Part shown: in pieces, positions 33,818 through 45,706 of the stretch
Layout: the number at the start of each line of letters is the position of its first letter
Numbering within the stretch: the stretch's first letter is position 1
Assembly: GCA_038123715.1 (NCBI GenBank)
Contig: JAYPAN010000007.1
Location: 1 to 64,000 of the forward strand
DNA: 64,000 nucleotides
Direction of reading: 5' to 3'
Source of the DNA: JAYPAN01 sp038123715
GTDB lineage: Bacteria > Pseudomonadota > Alphaproteobacteria > RS24
Notes under the pieces: model-generated
Database searches by the model: none
The model's input: the letters and a program-made list of their open reading frames with translations, nothing else
What the model was told of the DNA's origin: nothing
Translations under genes and position numbers: made by a program

Positions 33818-34975
33818 CTAGCCAAGAAGCGTCTGGCTTTCCATCCAATTACGCACATGGGCGACGGCTTTGGCCGCCAGTTCCGGTTGTCCCATATAAT
33901 AATGCGTCGCCCCCTTTATCTCCACCATTTGCTTATTGTCATGGCGCACGCCGTCAAACAGGGCTTGTGTGTGGCTGGGCGTGCAAGCATCATCTGCCGA
34001 ATTGCCAATCACCAGAACCGGCACGCTGACATGCGCCAGACTGGCAGGCCCATCGGCATTGGCATCATCATAGCTCCATTGCGACAGCCAGCTCCGCAAG
34101 GTTGAAAACCGCGCCAGACCGACCGGCCCATTATTGACGATGCGCGGCACACCGAGATAGCAATGGCCGGGTGTGCGGTCATTTGGGTCAATCGCCGGGT
34201 CAAGCCAGCGCGGGTCGGCCATTGTGCCATGGGTAACAAAGGCAAACTCCTCATTCTCGCGCCCCTTATCGGCCAGTTCCTGCAATTTGTGTTTTACCCA
34301 GGCAGTGATTTTGCGATTACGGGCAATTTGCGCGGCGCGATAAGTGTCCAGAAAAGCCGCATCAAAAGGCGGGGTCACCGCATTGCCATAAAGGTCAAGC
34401 GATGCGTCGCGGGTGTCGGGATTGGTTTCATCCGTGATGCTGGCATCCAGCCATTGCGTTAATGTGCCGTGGCGCGAAATATGCGCCGCCATTAAAACCA
34501 GCCCGTCGGCCGGGGGCAAAACAGCCTTGGTCAAATCCGGGCCTGCCCCGCATGGGCTGGCGGTGACGGTCGGGTTTTCGGCCTGCGATTGGTAAAAAGC
34601 GGAAAGCGAGCCGCCGCCACTCCAACCCAATAAGATGACTTTCTTATAGCCCAGCTTTTCGCGCGCATGGCGCATGGCATTGCCCAAATCCAGCGTCACT
34701 TTTTCCATATTCAACGCTGAGTCAACGCCGCGATAACGCCCGTCACAGGCCAGCACATGCATGCCCTGGCTGACAAATTCACCCATTATTGGCAGCCAGC
34801 CCGTGCCGCCAATCGGGTGCATGGTGACAAGGCAGCAATCGCTGTCGGCTTCGCTTCGTATAAGCTGGCACAGCGACACGACCAGATTTTCCGCGCCGCC
34901 ATAAGTCTCTTTGAAATCCGACTTTTCGACGCTGACAATCGGAAATGGCAATCGCGTTATTTTGACCTTGCCCAT
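33818..34975 (-). CDS. Alpha/beta hydrolase
   Basis: A 385-residue hydrolase with the nucleophile elbow GWSGGGSLSAF (Ser), the acid in VLVIGNSADDACTPSHTQAL, and the catalytic His in IKGATHYYMGQPE. The oxyanion region is VTMHPIGGTGWLP. There is no signal peptide. AAGGAGGG lies just before the ATG at 34975. It heads the hydrolase-VOC-lyase run and is divergent from the FAD monooxygenase gene. The substrate is unknown. Confidence 0.87.
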   Translation of the reverse strand: MGKVKITRLPFPIVSVEKSDFKETYGGAENLVVSLCQLIRSEADSDCCLVTMHPIGGTGWLPIMGEFVSQGMHVLACDGRYRGVDSALNMEKVTLDLGNAMRHAREKLGYKKVILLGWSGGGSLSAFYQSQAENPTVTASPCGAGPDLTKAVLPPADGLVLMAAHISRHGTLTQWLDASITDETNPDTRDASLDLYGNAVTPPFDAAFLDTYRAAQIARNRKITAWVKHKLQELADKGRENEEFAFVTHGTMADPRWLDPAIDPNDRTPGHCYLGVPRIVNNGPVGLARFSTLRSWLSQWSYDDANADGPASLAHVSVPVLVIGNSADDACTPSHTQALFDGVRHDNKQMVEIKGATHYYMGQPELAAKAVAHVRNWMESQTLLG

Positions 34976-35112
34976 GTTTCCCTCCTTATTTGAAATTAGC
35001 GTAAACAGTGCGGGCCGAAAGTAAACTGCGAAGAAAGACCCGCCTGCTGATTTTACTTGATGACAAGCCGTATTGATTTATTGAAACTGCTGGCGAAAGT
35101 GAGTGGCGGGCG

Positions 35113-36300
35113 ATGAAAATCATCATTTCAGGCGGCGGGATTGGCGGGCTGAGCGCAGCTTTATGTGCGTTGCATTTCGGCCATCAGGTGACGGTGCTGG
35201 AGCGCGCGCCCGCCTTGGGTGAGATTGGCGCCGGTATTCAATTGCCGCCCAATGCTATGAAAGTGTTTGAGGCGCTGGGGCTGGACGCTGCGCTGGGTGA
35301 GGCCGGGTTTCGCCCCGACGCGATTGAAGCGCGCATGGGAAAATCCGGTTTTGGGCTGTTTCACATCCCGCTTGCCGAGGCGGCGCTCGCCCGTTGGGGG
35401 TCGCCCTATTTGCATATTCACCGCGCCGATTATATTGGCGTGCTGGCGGCGGCATTGCGGGCGAAAAATCCCGATGCGCTGCGGCTGAATGCCGAGCTGG
35501 TGCGCTATTGGCAAGATGATAAGGCGGTGCGCGCGCAACTTGCCGATGGCACGCAAATCAGCGGCGATGTGCTTATCGGGGCGGATGGCATTCACTCGCC
35601 GCTGCGGGCGCAAATGGCGGGTCGGGAAGCGCCGCGCTTTACCGGTAATGTGGCTTGGCGCGCCGTTGTGCCGGTTGAAAAGCTGGGTGCTTTGGCGCCG
35701 CGCCCGACCGCTTGTGCTTGGATGGGCGCGGGTAGGCATTGCGTGACTTATCGCTTGCGGCAGGGGCAATTGGCCAATCTGGTCGGCGTGGTTGAGCGCG
35801 ATGACTGGACGGAAGAATCATGGACACAGCGCGGCGCGAAAGAGGATGCACTGGCCGATTTTGACGGCTGGCATCCGACCATTACCGGCATTTTGGACGC
35901 GGCTGACGCGCTTTATCGCTGGGCGCTGTTTGACCGCGCCGCCTTGGCGACATGGGTTGATGGCCGTGTGGCCTTGCTGGGAGATGCCGCCCATCCCATG
36001 CTGCCTTTTATGGCACAGGGCGCGGCCATGGCGGTGGAGGATGCATGGGTTGTCATGCACCAGCTTTCGGCGCACCGGCAAGTATCGGCGGGGTTGGCGG
36101 CCTATCAGCGCTTGCGGCAGCACCGCACCGGCAAAGCACAGGCCGGCTCGCGCGCCAATGCCGGAACATTCCATAAAGCGACGCGGCTTGAGCAAATCAC
36201 CACTTATGGGCCAATGTGGCTGGCTGGCAAGCTGGCACCGCGCGCCGTTCATGCGCGGCAAGATTGGCTTTATGGCTATGATGTGACGGCGCAAGGATAA
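35113..36300 (+). CDS. FAD-dependent monooxygenase (salicylate hydroxylase type)
   Basis: A 395-residue group A flavoprotein hydroxylase. The N-terminal FAD fold is IISGGGIGGLSAALCALHFG (GxGxxG) followed by LGEIGAGIQLPPNAMKVFEA. The second FAD motif is VLIGADGIHSPLR, the DG motif. The third is LLGDAAHPMLPFMAQGAAMA, the GD motif that binds the ribityl chain, followed by EDAWVV. It resembles 3-hydroxybenzoate 6-hydroxylase and salicylate hydroxylase. The aromatic substrate cannot be set by eye. It is transcribed away from the hydrolase-VOC-lyase run. Confidence 0.9.
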   Translation: MKIIISGGGIGGLSAALCALHFGHQVTVLERAPALGEIGAGIQLPPNAMKVFEALGLDAALGEAGFRPDAIEARMGKSGFGLFHIPLAEAALARWGSPYLHIHRADYIGVLAAALRAKNPDALRLNAELVRYWQDDKAVRAQLADGTQISGDVLIGADGIHSPLRAQMAGREAPRFTGNVAWRAVVPVEKLGALAPRPTACAWMGAGRHCVTYRLRQGQLANLVGVVERDDWTEESWTQRGAKEDALADFDGWHPTITGILDAADALYRWALFDRAALATWVDGRVALLGDAAHPMLPFMAQGAAMAVEDAWVVMHQLSAHRQVSAGLAAYQRLRQHRTGKAQAGSRANAGTFHKATRLEQITTYGPMWLAGKLAPRAVHARQDWLYGYDVTAQG

Positions 36301-36488
36301 ACGCCGGAGAGATGAGCGGCGCAATTGGGCGATAGGCCAATGCGAGGTTTCCCCTCTTTCTTTTTTACATATTAAGTTTTTGCTGTTATCGTGTGCAGAT
36401 CACGCCGCCCGCGTGTCTCATTTATTTTCTTGCTATAGCGGCCTGCCCCGCCCTATTTTCGGCTGCTATAGGCAAGGGAGATTAAACC

Positions 36489-36920
36489 ATGACGCGCATA
36501 CCCGACATTCTTGAAGGCTATGAAGTCTGGGCCGGTGACGAGCCGTTTGAAAACCATGCCGGGCCGTTTTTTATGAAACATGACGCTGAGCATGGAAAGC
36601 ATTTATCGGCCTTTATCGCCGAGCCACGCCACATGAATGGGGGCGGGTTTTTGCATGGCGGCATGTTGATGAGTTTTGCCGATTATGCCCTGTTTGTGAT
36701 TGCCGCTGATGTGATGGCGGAAGGCCAGCACAGCGTCACAGTTTCCTGCCAGACCGAGTTTCTGAAAGGTGCGGCACCGCTCGGCCAACCGGTTTTTGCC
36801 GATGGTGAAGTGACGCGCAATACGCGCAGCCTGATTTTTGTGCGTGGGCGCATCTATACAGAAAATGATGGTGTTCTTGCCAGTTTTGGCGGTATTCTGA
36901 AACGGGTTGGCACGTCCTGA
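36489..36920 (+). CDS. PaaI family hotdog-fold thioesterase
   Basis: A 143-residue single hotdog domain. RHMNGGGFLHGGMLMSFADY is the PaaI/ACOT13-type signature (N, HGG and D). SVTVSCQTEFLKGAAPLGQP and LIFVRGRIYTENDGVLASFG are the later strands. The enzyme likely hydrolyses an acyl-CoA. AGGGAG precedes the ATG. It follows the FAD monooxygenase by 188 bases, in which no gene is seen, and precedes the dioxygenase gene by 28 bases. Confidence 0.9.
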   Translation: MTRIPDILEGYEVWAGDEPFENHAGPFFMKHDAEHGKHLSAFIAEPRHMNGGGFLHGGMLMSFADYALFVIAADVMAEGQHSVTVSCQTEFLKGAAPLGQPVFADGEVTRNTRSLIFVRGRIYTENDGVLASFGGILKRVGTS

Positions 36921-36948
36921 CGGGCGCGCATAAAGAAAGAGCCGGGCA

Positions 36949-37791
36949 ATGAATAATATGGCGATATCTCCGATAACCGGTGCTTGCGGCGCGGAAATAT
37001 CCGGCGTGCAAATTAATGCTTTGGGCAATGCTGAATTTGACGGCATAGTTGAGGCACTGGTGACGCATGGTGCGGTATTTTTCCGCGACCAGAATATCGA
37101 ACTGGATGAATTGGTTGCCTTTGGCCGTCGCTTTGGCGCACTGGAAGTGCATCCGATTGTTGACGGCATGGCACATGCGCCGGAAATTACCAAAGTGTTG
37201 AAACCGGCCGGTGAAAGCGCCTCTTTCGGCACAGGCTGGCATACGGATAATTCTTTCTTTGAAAAGCCCAGCATGGGATCAGTGCTGTTCGGCAAGACCA
37301 TTCCGCCCTATGGCGGCGACACAGTGTTTGCCAATCAATATCTCGCCTATGAAAAGCTGTCTGCCAAAATGAAGCATATGCTGGACGGGTTGAAGGCGGT
37401 TCACTCAGCGTCGCGCGCCTATACGGTGGATGGCACAAAGGAAAAATATGAAAAGAAAACCGCCATCACCTATAGCTGGTCAGAGTCTGTTATGGATGAG
37501 GTGGTGCACCCTGTGGTTCGCACCCATCCGGTCAGTGGGCGCAAAGCGCTTTATGTCAATGATATGTTCACGCTGCGCTTTGAAGGCATGAGTGAAGCCG
37601 AAAGCCGACCGCTTTTGGATTATCTGTTTGCCCATTGCACCAAGCCGGAGTTTTGCTGCCGTTTTCGCTGGAGCGAAAATGCTGTCGCTCTGTGGGACAA
37701 TCGCGTCGTGCAGCATTATGCGGTGGATGATTATCAGGATTTTGAACGGCTCATGTATCGTGTGACCATAGAAGGCGAAAAACCGGTTTAG
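36949..37791 (+). CDS. TauD/TfdA family Fe(II)/2-oxoglutarate dioxygenase
   Basis: A 280-residue alpha-ketoglutarate-dependent dioxygenase. The iron site is GWHTDNSFFEKPSMGSVL (HxD) with the distal His in LWDNRVVQHYAVDDY, and the 2-oxoglutarate Arg in ERLMYRVTIEG. GAVFFRDQNIELDELVAFG is the usual N-terminal segment. Members hydroxylate taurine, 2,4-D, other sulfonates or small acids; the substrate is not known here. It lies 2 bases upstream of the glutamine amidotransferase start, so the pair is probably cotranscribed. Confidence 0.9.
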   Translation: MNNMAISPITGACGAEISGVQINALGNAEFDGIVEALVTHGAVFFRDQNIELDELVAFGRRFGALEVHPIVDGMAHAPEITKVLKPAGESASFGTGWHTDNSFFEKPSMGSVLFGKTIPPYGGDTVFANQYLAYEKLSAKMKHMLDGLKAVHSASRAYTVDGTKEKYEKKTAITYSWSESVMDEVVHPVVRTHPVSGRKALYVNDMFTLRFEGMSEAESRPLLDYLFAHCTKPEFCCRFRWSENAVALWDNRVVQHYAVDDYQDFERLMYRVTIEGEKPV

Positions 37792-37793
37792 CC

Positions 37794-38621
37794 GTGACGC
37801 GGTTTCTCATTCTTGACTGCTATGATGCAAATGGGCGTAAAGGGCTGGCCGCTGCCCGCGCGACACCGGCAGGCGAACTTTACCGCGACATGCTGCTGCG
37901 CCACCGACCAGATGCGGATTGCGATATTGCCTTTCCGGCAGATGCTGATGCCGCGATTGATATCACCGGCTATGACGCGCTTTTATGGACTGGCTCCAGC
38001 CTGACCATTTATGATGATGTGCCGGAAGTGACGCGGCAAATTGAATTGGCACGCGAAGCCTATCGGCGCGGCATTCCCGCTTTCGGCTCGTGCTGGGCAT
38101 TGCAAATCGCCTGTGTTGCGGCGGGCGGCACTTGTCGTAAAAACCCCAAAGGGCGCGAATTTGGTCTAACGCGGAAAATCACCCTGACCGCCGCCGGACG
38201 CGCCCATGCTTTATTCGCCGGACGCGCTTATGCTTTTGACGGCTTTACCAGCCATTTTGACGAAGTGGAAAGCCTGCCCGCCAATGCAATGGTGCTGGCC
38301 GGTAATGCAGCGACCGAGATACAGGCGGCTGATATCAGCCATGCTGGCGGGCGTTTCATCGCCCTGCAATATCATCCGGAATTTGATTTCGCCATGATGG
38401 CGGCGCTGACGCGGTTTCGTGATGAGGGGTTGGTGGCCGAGGCGCGCATGAAAAACCCGCAAGATATTCAAGACTTTATAAATAAATGCGAAGAAATTGA
38501 TAAAAACCCGAATGATTTCGCCCTGCGCTTTGCCCTTGGGGCGGATGATGATGTGCTTGACCGGCAAATCCGCGAAAATGAGTTTGCCAATTGGCTGCAA
38601 TTCGGTCTGACAGAAAATTAG
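37794..38621 (+). CDS. Class I glutamine amidotransferase-like protein
   Basis: A 275-residue GATase1 domain protein starting at GTG 37794. The nucleophile is in PAFGSCWALQIACVAAGG (C), and the His-x-Glu pair in ALQYHPEFDFAMM. Stand-alone members of this type (GuaA N-domain-like) act in gamma-glutamyl or amide transfer. The C-terminal 60 residues (KNPQDIQDFINKCEEIDKN to the end) extend beyond the domain. The last 4 bases overlap the convergent tgt gene. Confidence 0.85.
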   Translation: MTRFLILDCYDANGRKGLAAARATPAGELYRDMLLRHRPDADCDIAFPADADAAIDITGYDALLWTGSSLTIYDDVPEVTRQIELAREAYRRGIPAFGSCWALQIACVAAGGTCRKNPKGREFGLTRKITLTAAGRAHALFAGRAYAFDGFTSHFDEVESLPANAMVLAGNAATEIQAADISHAGGRFIALQYHPEFDFAMMAALTRFRDEGLVAEARMKNPQDIQDFINKCEEIDKNPNDFALRFALGADDDVLDRQIRENEFANWLQFGLTEN

Positions 38622-39745
38622 ACCGGGTCAATATCGCCCTGTGCTTGTTGGGCTTTGAAACTGTCGCGGAATTGTGCGAAGCGGCCTTCCTCAATCGCTT
38701 GGCGCATCGCCGCCATCAATTCCTGATAAAAGGCCAGATTATGCCAAGTCAGCAGCATGGCGCCGAGATATTCACCGCAGCGATGAAGGTGATGCAGATA
38801 GGCGCGGCTATATTGGCTGCTGGCCGGGCAAGGGCTGTCACCATCCAAGGGGCGCGGGTCGGCAGCGTGGCGGGCATTGCGGATATTCACCTTGCCGCGC
38901 CAAGTATAAGCCGTGCCGTGGCGACCGGCGCGGGTCGGCATGACACAGTCAAACATATCAATGCCGCGCGCCACCGCCTCAACCAAATCATCGGGCGTGC
39001 CGACCCCCATTAAATAGCGCGGCTTGTCTTGGGGCAGCACCGGTGTGGTGAAATCCAGCACTTGCAACATGGCAGCCTGCCCTTCGCCAACCGCCAGCCC
39101 GCCCACGGCATAGCCGTCAAAGCCGATATCCATCAACCGTGCCGCGCTGGCATGGCGCAAATCCTCATAAGTGCTGCCCTGCACAATGCCAAACAGCGCA
39201 TCGCCCTCGCCTGCATCATATTGCCCAAACGCCGCCTTGCTGCGTTCGGCCCAGCGCATGGATAATTGCATGGAGGTTTCGGCCTGCTCATGGGTTGCGG
39301 GAAATGGCGTGCATTCATCCAGCACCATGCGGATATTGGCACCGAGCAAGGTTTGAATTTCAATCGAGCGTTCCGGCGTCAGCATATAATCGCGCCCGTC
39401 AATATGGCTTTGAAAGCGCACGCCCTCCTCGCTCATTTTCGCAAGTTTGGCGAGCGACATGACCTGAAAGCCGCCACTATCGGTCAGAATAGGCCCGTCC
39501 CATTGCATGAAGCGCTGCAAGCCGCCAAGTGCGGCAACTTCCTCGGCACCGGGGCGCAACATTAAATGGTAAGTATTGCCCAGCACAATATCAGCGCCCA
39601 AATCGCGCACTTGGTCGGGATACATGGCTTTCACTGTGGCCGCCGTGCCGACTGGCATGAAGGCCGGTGTGCGAATAGTGCCGCGCGGCGTCTCTATTGT
39701 CCCGCGCCGCGCCTGCCCGTCCTGTGCCAGCAAGTTAAACTTCAT
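38618..39745 (-). CDS. tgt: tRNA-guanine transglycosylase Tgt with an altered zinc site
   Basis: A 375-residue enzyme that exchanges G34 for preQ1 in GUN-anticodon tRNAs. The catalytic Asp region is ILTDSGGFQVMSLAKL, and the second Asp is in DMFDCVMPTRAGRHG. The zinc-binding loop normally reads C-x-C-x2-C. Here it is DSPCPASSQYSRAYLHHL, with Ser304, Cys306 and Ser309, so two of three cysteines are replaced; the later TWHN His is kept. The ATG at 39745 (MKFNLL) is the natural start, although the frame is open further upstream. It overlaps queA by 11 bases, so the queuosine genes are coupled. Confidence 0.95.
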   Translation of the reverse strand: MKFNLLAQDGQARRGTIETPRGTIRTPAFMPVGTAATVKAMYPDQVRDLGADIVLGNTYHLMLRPGAEEVAALGGLQRFMQWDGPILTDSGGFQVMSLAKLAKMSEEGVRFQSHIDGRDYMLTPERSIEIQTLLGANIRMVLDECTPFPATHEQAETSMQLSMRWAERSKAAFGQYDAGEGDALFGIVQGSTYEDLRHASAARLMDIGFDGYAVGGLAVGEGQAAMLQVLDFTTPVLPQDKPRYLMGVGTPDDLVEAVARGIDMFDCVMPTRAGRHGTAYTWRGKVNIRNARHAADPRPLDGDSPCPASSQYSRAYLHHLHRCGEYLGAMLLTWHNLAFYQELMAAMRQAIEEGRFAQFRDSFKAQQAQGDIDPV

Positions 39746-40844
39746 TGCCCTGTTCTTCTCCCTCGTCCCGTTCCAGCAAGCAGGCATCGCCATAGGAATA
39801 GAAACGATAGCCGGCGTCAATGGCATGGGCGTAAGCGGCTTGCATTTTCTTGAGACCGGCAAAAGCCGAGACCAGCATGAAAAGTGTTGAGCGCGGCAGG
39901 TGGAAATTGGTCAGCAAAAGGTCAACCGCGCGAAAGCTGTAGCCGGGTGTGATGAAAATATCAGTAACTTCTTCAAAAGGCCCGATTTTTCCATCCGGTC
40001 GGGCAGCGCTTTCAAGCAGGCGCATGGCGGTTGTGCCGATACAGACAATCCGCCCGCCTTGCGCGCGCGCCGCGTTCAGCGCATTGGCCGTGTCGGCTGT
40101 CACCTGCCCCCACTCACCATGCATTTCATGGGCGTCGGTATCTTCCGCCTTGACCGGCAGGAAAGTGCCGGGGCCAACATGCAAAGTCACTTCAAACAGC
40201 GAAACGCCCTTGGCCTTTAATTGCGCTATCAATTGCGGCGTGAAATGCAAACCGGCAGTCGGTGAGGCGACCGCGCCCTCGGTTTTGGCAAAGACGGTTT
40301 GATAGTCTTTATTGTCCTGCGCGTCCGGCGCCCGCCGCGCGGCGATATAGGGTGGCAGAGGCATCGTGCCAAGCGTTGCCAAACTGGTCTCCATCGCGTC
40401 CGGCGCAAGCGCGAATGACAAGGATGCCATGCCCGCCTCGCGGGTTGTGACTTGCGCGGTGACACGGCTTTGCCGGTTTTCAAATATCAATGTGTCGCCA
40501 ATCGCTACGCGCTTGGCCGGTTTCAAAAAACACTGCCAGTCGGTTGGCCCCAGCCTTTCAGTCAGCGTGACTTCGACTTTCGCGCCATTATCGCCAGTGT
40601 CAGTTTCACCGGCACGCATCCGCCGCCCGACCAGACGCGCCGGTATTACTTTCGTGACATTGACGACGACCGCATCACCGGCTTTCAGCAATTCGGGCAA
40701 ATCGGAAATATGCCGGTCGTCAAAAAATGCGTTGGCCGATGCCGCTTTTGGCACATGCAACAGCCGCGCCGCCTCCCGCGGCTGCGAGGGCCGCAAGGCA
40801 ATCAGCGCGTCCGGCAGGTCAAAATCAAACAGATCGACCCGCAT
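39735..40844 (-). CDS. queA: S-adenosylmethionine:tRNA ribosyltransferase-isomerase QueA
   Basis: A 369-residue enzyme that transfers and isomerises the ribosyl moiety of SAM onto preQ1-tRNA to give epoxyqueuosine. It starts MRVDLFDFDLPDALIALRPS. It has GAVASPTAGLHFTPQL, EVTLHVGPGTFLPVKAED and the C-terminal PGYSFRAVDLLLTNFHLPRS, all QueA signatures. It lies between the cyclophilin gene and tgt, as usual in this class. Confidence 0.97.
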   Translation of the reverse strand: MRVDLFDFDLPDALIALRPSQPREAARLLHVPKAASANAFFDDRHISDLPELLKAGDAVVVNVTKVIPARLVGRRMRAGETDTGDNGAKVEVTLTERLGPTDWQCFLKPAKRVAIGDTLIFENRQSRVTAQVTTREAGMASLSFALAPDAMETSLATLGTMPLPPYIAARRAPDAQDNKDYQTVFAKTEGAVASPTAGLHFTPQLIAQLKAKGVSLFEVTLHVGPGTFLPVKAEDTDAHEMHGEWGQVTADTANALNAARAQGGRIVCIGTTAMRLLESAARPDGKIGPFEEVTDIFITPGYSFRAVDLLLTNFHLPRSTLFMLVSAFAGLKKMQAAYAHAIDAGYRFYSYGDACLLERDEGEEQGNEV

Positions 40845-40849
40845 CAGCG

Positions 40850-41383
40850 TCAGTCAGAAAGGGTAAGCGAGATAATTTTATCCGGGTCTGCCGGCGGCTC
40901 GCCACGCGTAATCGCGTCAATATGCTCCATGCCGTCCACCACTTCGCCAAACACCGTATATTGCCCATTCAGCCAGGACGCATCTTCAAAGCAGATAAAA
41001 AACTGGCTATTGGCGCTGTCGGGATGTTGCGAGCGCGCCATGCCCAAAGTGCCACGGCGGAACGGTTCATCAGAAAACTCGGCGCGCAAATCAGGATAAT
41101 CGGAGCCGCCCATGCCAGTGCCGGTCGGGTCGCCGGTTTGCGCCATAAAGCCGTCAATCACGCGATGGAACACAATCCCATTGTAAAAGCCTTCTTCAAC
41201 AAGCTGCTTTATCCGCGCCACATGGTCGGGCGCCAAATCCTCACGCAGCTTGATTTTTACCGTGCCGCTTTTCAATTCCATCAACATCAAATTACCCTTT
41301 CCGGCCGCAAAAGCCCGATTGTCAACATTACTCACACCAATAAAGACCGCGACAGCCAGAATGAGAGAAACGAGATAACGCAT
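40850..41383 (-). CDS. ppiB: Exported peptidyl-prolyl cis-trans isomerase (cyclophilin type)
   Basis: A 177-residue cyclophilin with a signal peptide (LVSLILAVAVFIGVSNVDN, cleavage near AFA), so it is likely periplasmic. The core has YNGIVFHRVIDGFMAQTGDP, the catalytic Arg in FHRV, FRRGTLGMARSQHPDSANSQ, and FFICFEDASWLNGQYTVFGE. It assists proline isomerisation in exported proteins. It is 12 bases downstream of coaD. Confidence 0.93.
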   Translation of the reverse strand: MRYLVSLILAVAVFIGVSNVDNRAFAAGKGNLMLMELKSGTVKIKLREDLAPDHVARIKQLVEEGFYNGIVFHRVIDGFMAQTGDPTGTGMGGSDYPDLRAEFSDEPFRRGTLGMARSQHPDSANSQFFICFEDASWLNGQYTVFGEVVDGMEHIDAITRGEPPADPDKIISLTLSD

Positions 41384-41395
41384 TGTCTTATCACC

Positions 41396-41889
41396 CTAAT
41401 TATTTAATTCAGTTGCAATTATTTCAAGAACACTTGGCGGCACAAAGGAACTGATATCACCGCCCATAGCCAAAATCTGTCGCACCAGCGTGGAGGAAAC
41501 AAAGCCCACTTCCGGCGAAGCGGGCAGAAATACAGTTTCAATCTCCGGAGCCATGCTTCGGTTCATTGCAGTCATTTGCGCTTCATACTCGAAATCTGCC
41601 GCCGTGCGAAGCCCGCGTAAAATAATTGTGGCGTCATGTCGCTGTGCGGCATTAACCAGCAAATCGTTGAAATCGACCACTTCCAGCGTCACGCCAAGCG
41701 ATTTTGCCATAGGCGCAATCTCGTTTTCAATCATGCGAACACGCTGTTCAAAAGTAAAAAGCGGGGTTTTGGTTGCGCTGACACCAATGCCGATAATTAA
41801 CCGGTCAACGACGCGCAGGCAGCGCTTGATAATATCGACATGCCCAACGGTAATCGGGTCAAAACTGCCGGGATAAAAGCCACTTCGCA

Positions 41890-41890
<1 letters not shown>
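41396..41890 (-). CDS. coaD: Phosphopantetheine adenylyltransferase CoaD
   Basis: A 164-residue nucleotidyltransferase that makes dephospho-CoA from ATP and phosphopantetheine. It starts GFYPGSFDPITVGHVDIIKR with the TxGH motif, and ends with FVSSTLVRQILAMGG, the ISSTxVR-type motif. The start codon overlaps the gyrA stop by one base (TAATG), so translation is coupled to gyrase subunit A. Confidence 0.97.
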
Positions 41891-44766
<2,876 letters not shown>

Positions 44767-45030
44767 AATACGTCCCTNNNNNNNNNNNNNNNNNNNNNNN
44801 NNNNNNNNNNNNNNNNNNNNNNNNNNNNNNNNNNNNNNNNNNNNNNNNNNNNNNNNNNNNNNNNNNNNNNNNNNNNNGGGGGCCGGTTTTCCTCGGCCAT
44901 TTCATCATTATTATCGGTCAAAATACGTCCCTGAACACTGTTATTTCCGGAGTTTCTCTCTGCCTCATTTTAGCATGAAAGCGGCAGTGATTCCTAATCA
45001 AAACGGCCACAAACAAGGTTTGCAGCCGCC

Positions 45031-45055
45031 TGAAAAATCGGCCTTTTTCAAGGCC
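45031..45055 (-). terminator. Intrinsic terminator of ssb
   Basis: On the minus strand GGCCTT and AAGGCC form a 6-bp stem with the stable GAAA loop, followed by GATTTTTC. The stem begins at the ssb stop codon itself. Confidence 0.8.
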
Positions 45056-45504
45056 TAAAACGGGATTTCGTCATCCATGCCGCCGCCGCCGGAAGCGGCC
45101 ATTGGCGCCGTGCCGCCATCATTGCCGACAGCCTCAAAACCGCCACCGGAATTGCGGCTGTCCAGCATGGTCAGCGTGCCGCCATAATTTTGCAACACAA
45201 CCTCGGTTGAATAGCGGTCATTGCCATTGTCATCTTGCCATTTGCGGGTTTGCAATTGCCCCTCAATATAGACTTTCGAGCCTTTTTTCAGATATTGCTC
45301 GGCAATCCGGCACAGGCCTTCAGAAAACAGCACAACGCGATGCCATTCGGTTTTTTCGCGGCGTTCGCCAGAGTTTTTGTCGCGCCAAGACTCGCTTGTG
45401 GCGACGCTCAGATTGACGACGGGGCGTCCGTCCTTGGTGCTGCGAATATCCGGGTCAGCGCCGAGGTTTCCTACCAAAATTACTTTATTTACGCTTCCAG
45501 CCAT
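45055..45504 (-). CDS. ssb: Single-stranded DNA-binding protein
   Basis: A 149-residue OB-fold protein: AGSVNKVILVGNLGADPDIR, then EWHRVVLFSEGLCRIAEQYL and KVYIEGQLQTRKWQDDNGND. A glycine-rich linker leads to the acidic tip MDDEIPF, which recruits partner proteins. The ATG at 45504 follows AAGGAGAG; the in-frame start at 45528 would lengthen the protein without reason. It is divergent from uvrA, an arrangement conserved in many proteobacteria. Confidence 0.97.
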   Translation of the reverse strand: MAGSVNKVILVGNLGADPDIRSTKDGRPVVNLSVATSESWRDKNSGERREKTEWHRVVLFSEGLCRIAEQYLKKGSKVYIEGQLQTRKWQDDNGNDRYSTEVVLQNYGGTLTMLDSRNSGGGFEAVGNDGGTAPMAASGGGGMDDEIPF

Positions 45505-45650
45505 GATTCTCTCCTTTGCGTGCCCCAATCTATCCGAGTTGCGCCAACAAACCTATGCCCGTTTCGGGGGCGATGCGGCTTTCTGTGGATACTTGCGCTT
45601 ATGTTTTGCCGCAGGCCGCCGGGGCGTGGCAAAAAAACGCTGTCGCTTCT

Positions 45651-45669
45651 GTTTGGCGCAGCGCCAAAC
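45651..45669. promoter_or_regulatory. 19-bp perfect palindrome upstream of uvrA
   Basis: GTTTGGCGCAGCGCCAAAC is a 9+1+9 perfect inverted repeat, ending 37 bases before the uvrA ATG, in the ssb/uvrA divergent region. A shorter related site, GTTGCGCCAAC, lies near 45539. It does not match the alphaproteobacterial LexA pattern (GTTC-N7-GTTC). A dimeric repressor site is plausible. Confidence 0.5.
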
Positions 45670-45706
45670 GAGGCTACATTAAAGGCAGCATTAAGCAGGA
45701 AAACGC

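Noticed and set aside
36603..37301. 232-residue minus-strand frame
   Set aside because: It is antisense to both the thioesterase and TauD genes, which have clear motifs and ribosome binding sites.
44878..44919. Second copy of the gyrA N-terminus
   Set aside because: It is an exact duplicate of the bases on the other side of an N gap and is best explained as an assembly overlap.
45505..45706. LexA (SOS) box between ssb and uvrA
   Set aside because: No GTTC-N7-GTTC direct repeat is seen; only an unrelated palindrome is present.
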